From an uncultured Bacteroides sp. (lineage in GTDB: Bacteria > Bacteroidota > Bacteroidia > Bacteroidales > Bacteroidaceae), in NCBI GenBank assembly GCA_949288585.1, contig CASEKR010000003.1, positions 62,001-126,000 of the forward strand: DNA of 64,000 nucleotides, given 5' to 3'. Every line of letters begins with the position of its first letter. Within the stretch, counting starts at the first letter, position 1. A model generated the notes under the pieces. The model was not told the origin of the DNA. It saw only the letters and a program-made list of their open reading frames with translations, and made no database searches. Shown piece after piece: positions 42,079 through 50,559 of this stretch. A program made the translations under genes and the position numbers.

Positions 42079-42144
42079 GCACTCGGCGCTTGCAAAGGCC
42101 GCACTCGGGAGCTACCTCCTCCGCACTCGGCGCGCGCGTTTCGT
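42079..42144. repeat. Intergenic tandem array, three 22-bp units, GCACTCGG core
   Basis: GCACTCGG starts at 42079, 42101 and 42123, exactly 22 bp apart; the remaining 14 bp of each unit differ (GCGCTTGCAAAGGCC, GAGCTACCTCCTCC, CGCGCGCGTTTCGT). This is the most divergent of the arrays that share this core, with only the core and the spacing kept. Confidence 0.82.
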
Positions 42145-42277
42145 GCAGGCGGTGCACGCATCTTATTATCAACGGATTAGGAAAGAGCGCGTGCGGGAGG
42201 CCGTTTGTCAAGATTCTTCCGCATCAAAGACAAAGGCGAAGTTCCCTCCGCAGCCGATGAAGCCTCCCGCGTGCCCC

Positions 42278-43915
42278 TTATTCGTCCGGCGTCATCTCGT
42301 TGCCTCCCGAACTGTGGTAGTGCTTGCCGTCTTCCGTCGTCACGAATTTTTCGCCCAAGATGCCGCGTTCCATGTTGGTCACGCGCTTCTTGTTCCCATA
42401 CTGGTCCACGAGGTATCCCTTGCCGGAGGAAGATGTATGGGCCTGTGCGGCGGCGCCCATGACGGCGATGACCAGAGCGATGACCAAGGCGATGATGGCC
42501 AGGTAGACCAGCGCCAGCAAGGCCACCATCATCATCAGCGACGTAGCCACCATGACGACGGGATAGGCCACCAACAGGAGCGACCGGTGGTACCCCCGCT
42601 CACGGTAGGCCAGGACGCCCATCTGCACGACGATGGCCACGGCCAGCAAGGCCACGTCCAAGGCCATCAGGAAGGCCATCGTGCCTTCGCCGTAGAACAG
42701 CGCCGAGCCGAAGTGGCTGAACACTTCCGACAGCAGGGTTTCACCCCCGAAGAAGGCCAGCACCGGGAAGACGGCAGAGAGAATGAAAACAATCAGCGTG
42801 GGAAAGGCGGAATGGTCTTCGCCGGGCGTGCCGAACCACTCGAACTGCTTCACCACGCCGACGCACATGGTCACGCCCGCCAGCAGGACGCACGCATAGA
42901 GTTTGAGGACATAACCGGCGCCGGCGCCCGCAGGGGCTTCCAGCCCGCCCAGGCCGACGACGTGCCAGGCCAAGGCCAAGGCCAGGATGGCTTGAATCCA
43001 CAGCAACGGGCCGCCCACCCAGGCTTCGGCCCGGGGCTTGTAGCAAAGAAGGAACAACGCCAAGGCCACAGCCGACAGGATGGAGACGAGCAGCAGGGCA
43101 TCCACCAGGTTGTTGGGGATTTCTTCTTGGGCTGTCGGCGCGGCAGTACCCTGCAACGGCGGGTATTCGTTGCCCCAACTCGTGCCCAGGCTCCCGTTCT
43201 GCCGGTTGTAGTACAGGCTGAGCCGTTGCGCTCCGTCTTCCGGATAATCCGGGAAGACCGTCTCCACCACGGCCTGGTCGTAATGGACGGAGACGACCGA
43301 CGTAATCAGGCGGTAACTGCTGTCCACCTCGTTGTCAGAGACGATGTAGCCGAAGCATTCGGCGCCGTCGAACGGATAATCGTCCGGCGCCTTCATCTTT
43401 TTATACAGGCTGAGGTGGAACTCCTCGCTGGAGCCGTCGTCCCACGCCCCGCCCCACACGCCCGTGAAGGGGCGGATGTCTTCTACGGGTTGGAACACCC
43501 AGTCGCGGCCATACGTGAGCGTATTCGCCTTGGGGTCGTACGTCAATGTGTCTTCGGACGGCGTTTCCCAGTTGACGTCCATCGACACCACCCGGTAGCG
43601 GTGGTTCCCCAGGTCGTACACCGAGTCGATGTCATAGCGGTAAATGCGGCTCGTGTTCGAAAAGTCCATCCAGCCGTAACTCTTCCGCCCGGCCAAGGCT
43701 TCGCTCTCCGGTTCGAACGTCCGTTCCGACGGATTCAATTCTATCACGTAACGAAGGCCGTCCGTCCCGTTGATTTGCCCGGCCAGGGTCTGGTCTTCGC
43801 CCACATACATTTCCCAACGGCCTTCCGGCAGATTGCCCGACGGGCTACAAGCGGACAAGGCCGACACAAGGAGCAGGAACAAGAAGAACCTGCCTCCCCA
43901 ATAAAATCTCTTCAT
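42278..43915 (-). CDS. Lipoprotein/multi-pass membrane protein of unknown function
   Basis: A 545-residue protein from ATG 43915 (an ATG two codons upstream is possible). It starts with a lipoprotein signal (VSALSAC, Cys23), followed by about 240 residues of extracytoplasmic beta-rich sequence (EGRWEMYVGEDQTLAGQING, YDPKANTLTYGRDW) and then at least six hydrophobic segments, the last very long and alanine/valine-rich, ending in a polar tail with LVDQYGNKKRVTNMERGILGEKFVT. I do not recognise the family. The combination of a lipobox and several membrane helices is uncommon. Confidence 0.75.
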   Translation of the reverse strand: MKRFYWGGRFFLFLLLVSALSACSPSGNLPEGRWEMYVGEDQTLAGQINGTDGLRYVIELNPSERTFEPESEALAGRKSYGWMDFSNTSRIYRYDIDSVYDLGNHRYRVVSMDVNWETPSEDTLTYDPKANTLTYGRDWVFQPVEDIRPFTGVWGGAWDDGSSEEFHLSLYKKMKAPDDYPFDGAECFGYIVSDNEVDSSYRLITSVVSVHYDQAVVETVFPDYPEDGAQRLSLYYNRQNGSLGTSWGNEYPPLQGTAAPTAQEEIPNNLVDALLLVSILSAVALALFLLCYKPRAEAWVGGPLLWIQAILALALAWHVVGLGGLEAPAGAGAGYVLKLYACVLLAGVTMCVGVVKQFEWFGTPGEDHSAFPTLIVFILSAVFPVLAFFGGETLLSEVFSHFGSALFYGEGTMAFLMALDVALLAVAIVVQMGVLAYRERGYHRSLLLVAYPVVMVATSLMMMVALLALVYLAIIALVIALVIAVMGAAAQAHTSSSGKGYLVDQYGNKKRVTNMERGILGEKFVTTEDGKHYHSSGGNEMTPDE

Positions 43916-43949
43916 AAGCATGTTTAGTTGTTTATAGTTTAAATAAAAA

Positions 43950-43987
43950 GAAAGCATGTCCCGGAAGGGAGAACCGCCATGCTTTCC
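43950..43987 (-). promoter_or_regulatory. Terminator-like hairpin in the 5' leader (possible attenuator)
   Basis: On the minus strand GAAAGCATG pairs with CATGCTTTC around a 20-nt loop that contains an inner GGTTCTCCC...CCGGGA, followed by TTTTTATTT. It lies between the -7 box at 43996 and the start codon at 43915, so transcripts of the membrane protein gene must pass through it. Premature termination is possible. Confidence 0.6.
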
Positions 43988-43995
43988 CACGTCTG

Positions 43996-44003
43996 CAAAG
44001 ATA
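43996..44003 (-). promoter_or_regulatory. -7 box of the 545-residue membrane protein gene
   Basis: TATCTTTG on the minus strand matches TAnnTTTG. It gives a leader of about 75 nt that contains the hairpin. Confidence 0.5.
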
Positions 44004-44017
44004 ATGGCGGGCCGACG

Positions 44018-44048
44018 TTGCTTATATCTACAATATTAACTACATTTG
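44018..44048 (+). promoter_or_regulatory. Promoter of the XRE regulator
   Basis: TTG (44018-44020), 20-bp spacer, TACATTTG (44041-44048): a full match to the Bacteroides promoter, 38 bp before the ATG at 44087. Confidence 0.75.
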
Positions 44049-44086
44049 TCCGACATAAGAAGAGTTTTTACCGAATAAAAGTGAGC

Positions 44087-44470
44087 ATGGAAACAGATTT
44101 GAAGAAAATCGTCGGCCAACGGCTGCAATTGTTGCGCATCGAAAACAACCTGACGCAAGAACAGATGGGCGAAAAGCTGCATCTCTCCACCAGCGCTTAT
44201 TGCAAGATAGAATACGGGGAAACAGACCTGACTCTGACAAGACTGGACAAGATAGCGCAGATATTCAACATTCCCGCCGTCGAACTGTTTGAGAAAATCC
44301 ACGGAAACACCAGCTTCAACTGTTGCCAGCACTTTGCAGACACCGCCCCGCACAACAACACGCCCAACACAGGCACCAACGACGATTTGCGCGAACTAAT
44401 CAAGTCCAACAGCCGCCTGATAGAAATGCTGGGCAAACGGTTGGACCAACTGGAAAGCCGGATAATGTAA
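44087..44470 (+). CDS. XRE-family regulator with C-terminal coiled coil
   Basis: A 127-residue protein from ATG 44087; the longer upstream frame crosses the promoter. The N-terminal helix-turn-helix (about 8-65) is clear: LRIENNLTQEQMGEKLHLSTSAYCKIEYGETDLTLTRL. A linker rich in N, T and H follows and then a helix with heptad pattern (DLRELIKSNSRLIEMLGKRLDQLES) that should dimerise. It is divergent from the membrane protein gene and may control it. Confidence 0.87.
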   Translation: METDLKKIVGQRLQLLRIENNLTQEQMGEKLHLSTSAYCKIEYGETDLTLTRLDKIAQIFNIPAVELFEKIHGNTSFNCCQHFADTAPHNNTPNTGTNDDLRELIKSNSRLIEMLGKRLDQLESRIM

Positions 44471-44654
44471 GCTTCCGTCCCCAATGGCTGCACGCGCAAT
44501 TTCCACGGCACAAGAGCAATTGTATTTTCCCGAAAAGGTACTTAAATGTTTCTGCGAAGACAATCAAGAAGAAGGACGATAATAAAGAATCGGGACAACG
44601 GCAGATACAAGTAGTATTCCGCCGCTGTCCCTACATCCAGAAGAAAAATAAGAA

Positions 44655-45833
44655 TTATCGGTCAGCACGCTGCTTGGAGGGCTTGTGCAGCCAATGCCGC
44701 TTGAGCCACTCGCGCAGGGGCAGGTCGTAGAGCTTGAGGCAAGCCCAGGCTTGGAGAATGGCCAGCAGAAAGACGCCAAAGGCGACCATGACGTGGGCAT
44801 AGAAGGGTGCCTCGGGATGGTCCCAAGCCCAACGCATCTGCAGGTAGACAAGCGGGAAATGCGTAATATATAAAGGATAAGACAAATGTCCGAGAAGGTT
44901 GCAGACGCGGGAACTGCGCGGGTCGGTCAGTTGGCTGCCGGCGCCCATCAACACCACCAAAGGAAAAACAAAAAGGATGCAGAAGGCATTGTACACACCG
45001 TTCAGCACATTGTCCGGCCCTCCGACGCAAGGCAGGGCAAAGACGACGGCCAGCAGGGCGGAACACCACCAGAACCCGCCGCGAACACGGATGAATCGGC
45101 GCAGGCGCGACAGCAACAAGCCGCACAAGAAGGGATAGAACAGGCGCGTGAGGCCGACGTACACCTGTTCGGAAGTAAGCGACCAGCCGCCGATGACGGT
45201 GTATATCTGACTGTCGCGCCCGGGAGTCAGCAGGCCGAAAACGTTCCAGTTCAGGCACAAGTCCAGGGAGCAGAAGGCCGCAGCGGCGGTCAGCAAAGCC
45301 AAAAGAGGCTTGGACAATCTCCTGAAGACAAAAGCATAGAGGATATTGGCCAGGTATTCCCACGTCAACGACCAGTTCGGCCCGTTGAAAGAATTGGTCT
45401 CGCCCCAGCCGCGAATATCCATCGAGGGCGGCGTGGGCAGCATGAGGCACCCCATCACGAAGGCGGCAAGAACCAGCCAGCCGGAGACATGGCCGATGAG
45501 CGGGAAGCCTTCGCCCTGGGCCAGGAAATAATAACACGCGCCCAGCACGGTGCCCATCAGTACCATCGGGTGCAGGCGGACCAGACGACGCTTGAAGAAA
45601 TCCCAGGTAGACATCCTGTCCCAACGGTCGTCGTAGGCATAGCCGATGACAAAACCAGACAAGACAAAGAAGAAATCGACGGCCAGGTAGCCGTGGTTCA
45701 ATAGTTGGTAGGCCGGTCCGGCGGAGTACGTCTCCAGCAAGTGGAAGGCGACAACCATCAGCGCGCCCACGCCGCGCAACCCGTCCAGGATTTCATAACG
45801 CGGCTTCGAAGGAAGATAAGTATTGGTGTTCAT
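44655..45833 (-). CDS. Acyltransferase family 3 membrane protein (OafA-like)
   Basis: A 392-residue protein with about ten hydrophobic segments. The family marks are at the start: YEILDGLRGVGALMVVAFHLLE (Arg and catalytic His), DFFFVLSGFVIGYAY and FKRRLVRLHPMVLMG. Such proteins acylate exopolysaccharides, lipopolysaccharides or macrolides. No polysaccharide cluster surrounds it, so the acceptor is unknown. It has a TAACTTTG box upstream. The 184-bp gap to the XRE gene (44471-44654) shows no features. Confidence 0.92.
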   Translation of the reverse strand: MNTNTYLPSKPRYEILDGLRGVGALMVVAFHLLETYSAGPAYQLLNHGYLAVDFFFVLSGFVIGYAYDDRWDRMSTWDFFKRRLVRLHPMVLMGTVLGACYYFLAQGEGFPLIGHVSGWLVLAAFVMGCLMLPTPPSMDIRGWGETNSFNGPNWSLTWEYLANILYAFVFRRLSKPLLALLTAAAAFCSLDLCLNWNVFGLLTPGRDSQIYTVIGGWSLTSEQVYVGLTRLFYPFLCGLLLSRLRRFIRVRGGFWWCSALLAVVFALPCVGGPDNVLNGVYNAFCILFVFPLVVLMGAGSQLTDPRSSRVCNLLGHLSYPLYITHFPLVYLQMRWAWDHPEAPFYAHVMVAFGVFLLAILQAWACLKLYDLPLREWLKRHWLHKPSKQRADR

Positions 45834-45874
45834 GACAATCAGTATAGATATGTAGTATGTTTGTGATTCGTCCG

Positions 45875-45882
45875 CAAAGTTA
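45875..45882 (-). promoter_or_regulatory. -7 box of the acyltransferase gene
   Basis: TAACTTTG on the minus strand matches TAnnTTTG, 41 bp before the ATG at 45833. Confidence 0.5.
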
Positions 45883-45930
45883 GAAGGAAAAAAGCGGGGA
45901 GGCTTGACCGATTGTCACAAAGATTTGACC

Positions 45931-45938
45931 TATCTTTG
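45931..45938 (+). promoter_or_regulatory. -7 box of the AraC regulator gene
   Basis: TATCTTTG, an exact match, 41 bp before the ATG. The nearest upstream TTG copies are 16 or 24 bp away, neither at the ideal distance. Confidence 0.5.
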
Positions 45939-45979
45939 CAAGAACAAACCAATGTAAGAGTGAACCAAGAAGAAACTGT

Positions 45980-46783
45980 ATGGAGAACTACACTTTCGAC
46001 CATGTGCGCCTACGCCCCGAAGAGCAGATTGGAGTGCATACGCAACAGACCTGGGAACTGAGCTACGTGATCTGCGGAAGCGGGACGCGCGAACTGGGAG
46101 GCATGCACCGCGCATTCACGTCGGGCGACCTCGTGCTCATTCCCCCGGGCATTGCCCACGGCTGGCAGTTCGTCCCGCAAGATACGGACGCGCAGGGACG
46201 GATTGAAAACATCACGCTCCACTTCGCCACCACCCTACTTGACAATCTGGCCGAAGCCCTGCCCGTGCTGAAGAATGTCCGCGACCGCATCCTCTCGTTC
46301 GCCGGCCCCGTATGTTTCGGCACGAAAGAACGGGAACGGCTCAGCGTCCTCCTGAAGCGGATGAGCCTGGAGACGGACGAACGGCGGGCTGTAACCTTGG
46401 TCGACGTGCTCTGCACCCTCTCCGGCGGGCTGCCGATGGACTATGCCTTGCCGCCCGACCCCACAAGGGAGAAGTTGATGAAAGCGCGCATCTTCGTATC
46501 GTGCAACTATCGGCGCGCCATTCCGATTGACGAGATTGCGGGCGTCGTAGGCATGAACCGAACAGCTTTCTGCAAATTCTTCCGGAAGCAGACCGGGCAG
46601 TCGTTCGTGCAATACCTCAATGCCTACCGCCTCGGGCTGGCACGCCAATGGCTCGAAGCCGGTACGATGAGCGTCACCGAAGCCTGTTTCGCCTGCGGCT
46701 TCAACGATGTCGCCTACTTCTGCCGGGCATTCCGGCGGCAAGCGGGCTTTCCTCCTTCCAAAGCGCGGACGGCGGCGCGCTAA
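45980..46783 (+). CDS. AraC-family transcriptional regulator
   Basis: A 267-residue protein with an N-terminal cupin sensor domain (RPEEQIGVHTQQTWELSYVICG, DLVLIPPGIAHGWQF) and a C-terminal double helix-turn-helix (ARIFVSCNYRRAIPIDEIAGVV, EACFACGFNDVAYFCRAFRRQAG). It probably senses a sugar. The divergent acyltransferase gene is the only evident neighbour. Its stop overlaps the end of ispF by 4 bp. Confidence 0.92.
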   Translation: MENYTFDHVRLRPEEQIGVHTQQTWELSYVICGSGTRELGGMHRAFTSGDLVLIPPGIAHGWQFVPQDTDAQGRIENITLHFATTLLDNLAEALPVLKNVRDRILSFAGPVCFGTKERERLSVLLKRMSLETDERRAVTLVDVLCTLSGGLPMDYALPPDPTREKLMKARIFVSCNYRRAIPIDEIAGVVGMNRTAFCKFFRKQTGQSFVQYLNAYRLGLARQWLEAGTMSVTEACFACGFNDVAYFCRAFRRQAGFPPSKARTAAR

Positions 46784-47262
46784 TCTCGTTCGACCAGCGC
46801 CACGGCATAAGCCGAAATGCCCTCCTCGCGCCCCGTGAAGCCAAGGCGTTCCGTCGTAGTCGCCTTGATAGAGACGTCCTCCTCGGCAATGCCCATGACC
46901 GCAGCCAACGTCTGCTGCATCAGTGGGATGGACGGATTCAACTTCGGCCGCTCGGCACAAACCGTCGCATCGACGTTCCCCACCCGGTATCCCTTGGAGC
47001 CGATAAGTTCCACCGTGCGTTTCAACAGAATTTTACTGTCGATGCCCGCATATTCACCCGCCGTGTCGGGGAAGTGGAAACCGATGTCGCGCATCGATGC
47101 CGCACCAAGCAACGCGTCGCAGATGGCATGGATGAGCACGTCTGCGTCCGAGTGCCCCACCAGCCCCATACTATGTTCCAGGCGGATGCCGCCCAGCCAC
47201 AACTCCCGTCCTTCGGCCAGGCGATGGACGTCATAGCCGAAACCTACTCTGATTTTCGCCAT
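46780..47262 (-). CDS. ispF: 2-C-methyl-D-erythritol 2,4-cyclodiphosphate synthase
   Basis: A 160-residue enzyme with the family signatures VGFGYDVHRL (metal ligands Asp11 and His13), GHSDADVLIHAICDALLGA (His45) and VDATVCAERPKL, SIKATTTERLGFTGREEGI. It forms the cyclic diphosphate in the non-mevalonate isoprenoid pathway. Length is typical. The gene shares its last 4 bp with the opposing AraC gene. Confidence 0.96.
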   Translation of the reverse strand: MAKIRVGFGYDVHRLAEGRELWLGGIRLEHSMGLVGHSDADVLIHAICDALLGAASMRDIGFHFPDTAGEYAGIDSKILLKRTVELIGSKGYRVGNVDATVCAERPKLNPSIPLMQQTLAAVMGIAEEDVSIKATTTERLGFTGREEGISAYAVALVERD

Positions 47263-47286
47263 AATCTCTTTGGTTAATGTGATAAT

Positions 47287-47904
47287 TCAACGTATGTGAA
47301 AGTCCAGTACCTTCTCCCCGCAGAGGAAGCCTTCCAGGTGTTGCCCCTCCTCTACCCGGCCGACGCCCGCAGGCGTGCCCGTAAAGAGCAAGTCGCCCAT
47401 CTTGAGCGTCATGAAGCGGCTCACGTAAGCAATCACCTCGTCTACCGGATGCAGCATCTCCGCCGTCCGGCCCTGTTGCGCCATCCGCCCGTCAATATCG
47501 AGATGGAAATCGAGAGCCTGCACGTCTCCTCCCACTTCCGCAAGAGGCACGAACCTGCCCACGGCGGCCGACCCATCGAAGCCCTTCGACAATTCCCACG
47601 GAAGTCCCGCAGCACGGAAGCGGCTCTGCAAGTCCCTGGCCGTAAAGTCGATGCCCACAGTGACTGCGTCGTAATACCTGTGTGCGAAGCGGGGCGCGAT
47701 GCTGCGCCCCAGGCGGCTGATGCGGACGACCACTTCCGTTTCATACTGCACATCCTCGGAAAAATCCGGCACGAAGAAAGGCTTCCCGTCGCGCAACAAC
47801 GCCGAGTCAGGCTTCAAGAAGATGACCGGGCTAGTTTCTCCGCCGGCATGGCCCAGTTCCTCGTTGTGCCGCGCGTAGTTCATTCCAACAGCTATGATTT
47901 TCAT
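47287..47904 (-). CDS. Fumarylacetoacetate hydrolase family protein
   Basis: A 205-residue protein from ATG 47904 (MKIIAVGMNYARHNEELGHA); the longer frame upstream covers the promoter region. The metal-binding pattern ETEVVVRISRLGR, VGIDFTARDLQ and the FTGTPAGVGRVEEG loop match the FAH family (fumarylpyruvate hydrolase/oxaloacetate tautomerase type). It cleaves or isomerises beta-diketo acids; housekeeping oxaloacetate tautomerase activity is plausible. It is transcribed towards ispF with 24 bp between them. Confidence 0.9.
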   Translation of the reverse strand: MKIIAVGMNYARHNEELGHAGGETSPVIFLKPDSALLRDGKPFFVPDFSEDVQYETEVVVRISRLGRSIAPRFAHRYYDAVTVGIDFTARDLQSRFRAAGLPWELSKGFDGSAAVGRFVPLAEVGGDVQALDFHLDIDGRMAQQGRTAEMLHPVDEVIAYVSRFMTLKMGDLLFTGTPAGVGRVEEGQHLEGFLCGEKVLDFHIR

Positions 47905-47962
47905 ACGCAAACCTGATATGTGTTCAATCTGATGATTATCGTTGTTTTCTTTCTTATTCCAA

Positions 47963-47981
47963 CAAAAATATGCTACTTTTG
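47963..47981. promoter_or_regulatory. Back-to-back -7 boxes for the FAH gene and the SUI1-type gene
   Basis: 47963-47970 reads TATTTTTG on the minus strand (FAH direction) and 47974-47981 reads TACTTTTG on the plus strand (SUI1 direction). Both match TAnnTTTG, only 3 bp apart, so the two transcripts may compete. Confidence 0.5.
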
Positions 47982-48056
47982 ACCCCAGATAAGCCGTTCT
48001 TTGCAGGCGTTGCCAGTAAAGAATACCGGCCCGAACCCTAAAGCCCATCGACCCGC

Positions 48057-48416
48057 ATGAAACAGAACAACCGCACCAACGACTGGAAAGACCGCCTCAA
48101 CATCGTCTATTCCACCAATCCGGATTTCCAATATGAAACCCAGGAAGAACCTGCCGCCGATACCTTGCCGCCGGCCCAGCAGTCCCTACGCGTCCGCCTC
48201 GACCGGAAGAACCGTGGAGGGAAAACCGTCACCCTCGTCACCGGCTTCGTCGGCACGGAAGACGACCTGAAAACGCTTGGCAAATTGCTGAAGTCAAAAT
48301 GCGGCGTGGGCGGCTCGGCAAAGGACGGGGAAATCATCATACAAGGCGACCACAAGCAACGCGTCGTCGAACTCCTGCGGCAGGCGGGCTACACCCAGAC
48401 GAAACCTGCGGGATAA
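48057..48416 (+). CDS. SUI1/eIF1-like translation factor (YciH type)
   Basis: A 119-residue protein. After a variable N-terminal half, the SUI1 fold is clear: LRVRLDRKNRGGKTVTLVTGF, LKTLGKLLKSKCGVGGSAKDGEIIIQGDHKQRVVELLRQAGY. Relatives bind the small ribosomal subunit and affect start-codon choice in vitro. It ends directly before a terminator. Confidence 0.93.
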   Translation: MKQNNRTNDWKDRLNIVYSTNPDFQYETQEEPAADTLPPAQQSLRVRLDRKNRGGKTVTLVTGFVGTEDDLKTLGKLLKSKCGVGGSAKDGEIIIQGDHKQRVVELLRQAGYTQTKPAG

Positions 48417-48420
48417 AAGA

Positions 48421-48448
48421 ACCGCCCGGGGGACTTTCCCCGAGCGGT
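48421..48448 (+). terminator. Hairpin between the SUI1-type gene and tsf (converging genes)
   Basis: ACCGC-C-CGGGGGA pairs with TCCCCG-A-GCGGT. There is no clear T-run on either side (a few A and T bases). It lies between two converging genes and can serve both. Confidence 0.65.
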
Positions 48449-48476
48449 CCGCATGAATGATATTTGAGATGAAGCG

Positions 48477-49469
48477 TTATTCAGCACGCAGCGTGAAACG
48501 CTTGAAATCCAACACCGTCAGATCCTTGTCTTGCGACTTGAGATAGTCGGCGATGGTCATCTTCGCATCCTGGATGTACTCTTGGTTCAGCAGGCAGTTC
48601 TCCTTGTAGAACTTAGCCATACGACCCTTGGCAATATTCTCAATCATCTGCGCCGGCAGGTTGGCAGCCTTCTCGGCAGCTACCTTCTCTTTCAGGTCGC
48701 GGATTTCCTGAGCCTGTGCTTCGGTGATGTTGCCCTTCATGATGCCCTCGTTCAGGTGCTCTTCGTTCTCGGCAATGTACAGGTTGAACCCAGCCTTCTT
48801 CAAGGCAGCCTCCACGGCCTTTTGGATTTGCTCGGCCTTAGTTTTCTCAACAGCCACCTGCATTTCGTTTTCCTTCACTGCATCGGGCACGCCGGCTTCG
48901 TTCACAGCGATGGGGTTCATGGCGGCAATCTGCATAGCCACTTCTTTGCCCACTTGCGCGTCAGCCTCCTTGTTCAACACAACCATCGTGCAGAGGAAGT
49001 TCTTGTTCTGGTGGTTATAAGTAGCGATGTTCGGGCCTTCTACCGTCAGGTAGCCGTCCAATTCCATCTTTTCGCCCGTGATGCCGCTGCGGTCTGTCAC
49101 AGCTTCGGCCACAGTCATATCGCCCAGTTTCAGTGCCTTCACTTCATCCAGCGTCTTGCACTTGTTGGCAACGGCAGCGTCCAGGATGTCCTGAGCCAGC
49201 TTCACGAAGTCGGCGTTCTGAGCCACGAAGTCAGTCTCGCACTTCAGGGCAATCATTGCGCCAAAGCCATCGACAGCCTTCACCAGCACGCAACCTTCGG
49301 CAGCTTCGCGGTCCGAACGTTTTGCGGCAACAGCCTGCCCCTTCTCACGGATAATCTTCACAGCTTGGTCGAAATCGCCTTCAGCTTGCGTCAAGGCGTT
49401 CTTGCAATCCATCATACCAGCCCCTGTCATCTTGCGGAGCTTGGTTATATCAGCCATAGTTACAGCCAT
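48477..49469 (-). CDS. tsf: Elongation factor Ts
   Basis: A 330-residue protein with the UBA-like N terminus MAVTMADITKLRKMTGAGMM and the conserved TDFVA motif in KCETDFVAQN, which is the core of EF-Tu binding. It releases GDP from EF-Tu. The C terminus is normal for the phylum. It follows rpsB, with a fold-back repeat in the 137-bp gap. Confidence 0.97.
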   Translation of the reverse strand: MAVTMADITKLRKMTGAGMMDCKNALTQAEGDFDQAVKIIREKGQAVAAKRSDREAAEGCVLVKAVDGFGAMIALKCETDFVAQNADFVKLAQDILDAAVANKCKTLDEVKALKLGDMTVAEAVTDRSGITGEKMELDGYLTVEGPNIATYNHQNKNFLCTMVVLNKEADAQVGKEVAMQIAAMNPIAVNEAGVPDAVKENEMQVAVEKTKAEQIQKAVEAALKKAGFNLYIAENEEHLNEGIMKGNITEAQAQEIRDLKEKVAAEKAANLPAQMIENIAKGRMAKFYKENCLLNQEYIQDAKMTIADYLKSQDKDLTVLDFKRFTLRAE

Positions 49470-49510
49470 AGTCTTGTATTCTTTTTTAGTTTAAAGGGTT
49501 ATTAATAAAT

Positions 49511-49599
49511 AAAAGTAGTTAGAATCCAGTAGTCAGTAGTTAGTAGAAGAATGCAAACATTCCATGCTGACTACTGACTACCGGCTACTAACTACTTTT
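49511..49599 (-). repeat. Fold-back repeat of GTAGTCAGTAG type between rpsB and tsf
   Basis: The arm AAAAGTAGTTAG (49511-49522) and its perfect inverse (49588-49599) enclose further pairing segments AGTAGTCAGTAG and CTGACTACTGACTAC. On the minus strand the fold ends in CTTTTATTT, so it looks like a terminator placed inside the rpsB-tsf transcript. It could lower tsf expression relative to rpsB. Confidence 0.75.
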
Positions 49600-49606
49600 C
49601 ATATAT

Positions 49607-50446
49607 TTAAGCCTCTTCGTCTTCCTTAATGAAAGCAGCAGCCTTGGAAGCATTGATGGCTTCTTCGTCCGACTTGTCCAGACGAGCCTTGGCAGCGCGC
49701 TTCTTGCCTTTGTTGGCAGCAGCACCTTCGCCGGCGGCTTCCATGTCTACCCTTTCAGCCTTGCGTTCTTCCAGACCTTCCTGCATAGCGGCGCAGCAAG
49801 CGTCGAGGATCACCTCTACGGACTTGGTGGCGTCGTCGTTGGCGGGAATTACGAAGTCAACGTTCGAGGGGTCAGAGTTCGTGTCGACGATGCCGAACAC
49901 GGGGATGCCCAAGCGGTTGGCTTCACGCACGGCGATGTTCTCCTTCATCACGTCTACGACGAACAGCGCAGACGGCAGGCGAGTCAGGTCGGCGATAGAA
50001 CCGAGGTTCTTCTCCAACTTGGCGCGCTGGCGGGAGATTTGGAGGATTTCACGCTTGGAGAGGTTGGCATACGTGCCGTCATTCGACAGTTTGTCGATAG
50101 TGGCCATCTTCTTCACCGCCTTGCGGATGGTGGGGAAGTTTGTCAACATACCGCCGGGCCAGCGCTCGATTACGTAAGGCATATTCACAGAGGCAGCTTT
50201 CTCTGCTACCACCTGCTTTGCTTGTTTTTTAGTAGCAACAAACAGGATTTTCTTTCCTGATTTAGCGATTTGCTTCAAAGCTTCAGCAGCTTCTTCTATT
50301 TTGGCAACGGTTTTGTTGAGGTCGATGATGTGGATGCCATTGCGCTCCATGAAGATGTAGGGAGCCATGGCGGGATTCCATTTGCGTTTCAGATGGCCGA
50401 AGTGGCAACCTGCTTCCAACAGTGTATCAAAATTTGTTCTTGACAT
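49607..50446 (-). CDS. rpsB: 30S ribosomal protein S2
   Basis: A 279-residue protein with the S2 signatures LLEAGCHFGHLKRKWNPAM, FVATKKQAKQVV, RWPGGMLTNF and ALFVVDVMKENIAVREANRLGIP. The C-terminal 40 residues are an extension with basic and then acidic residues (KGKKRAAKARLDKSDEEA), common in Bacteroidetes. Co-transcribed with rplM, rpsI and tsf in the usual order. Confidence 0.97.
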   Translation of the reverse strand: MSRTNFDTLLEAGCHFGHLKRKWNPAMAPYIFMERNGIHIIDLNKTVAKIEEAAEALKQIAKSGKKILFVATKKQAKQVVAEKAASVNMPYVIERWPGGMLTNFPTIRKAVKKMATIDKLSNDGTYANLSKREILQISRQRAKLEKNLGSIADLTRLPSALFVVDVMKENIAVREANRLGIPVFGIVDTNSDPSNVDFVIPANDDATKSVEVILDACCAAMQEGLEERKAERVDMEAAGEGAAANKGKKRAAKARLDKSDEEAINASKAAAFIKEDEEA

Positions 50447-50559
50447 AGTCTTTGTTTCTTAAATTCGTTTACTTTCTTTTTTGTTTTTCTTCTAAACCAA
50501 CCGCCGGGTAGCCTTCGGGGAAAGAGTCCCGGTAGTTTAGATACTAAACGTTTTCCAGT

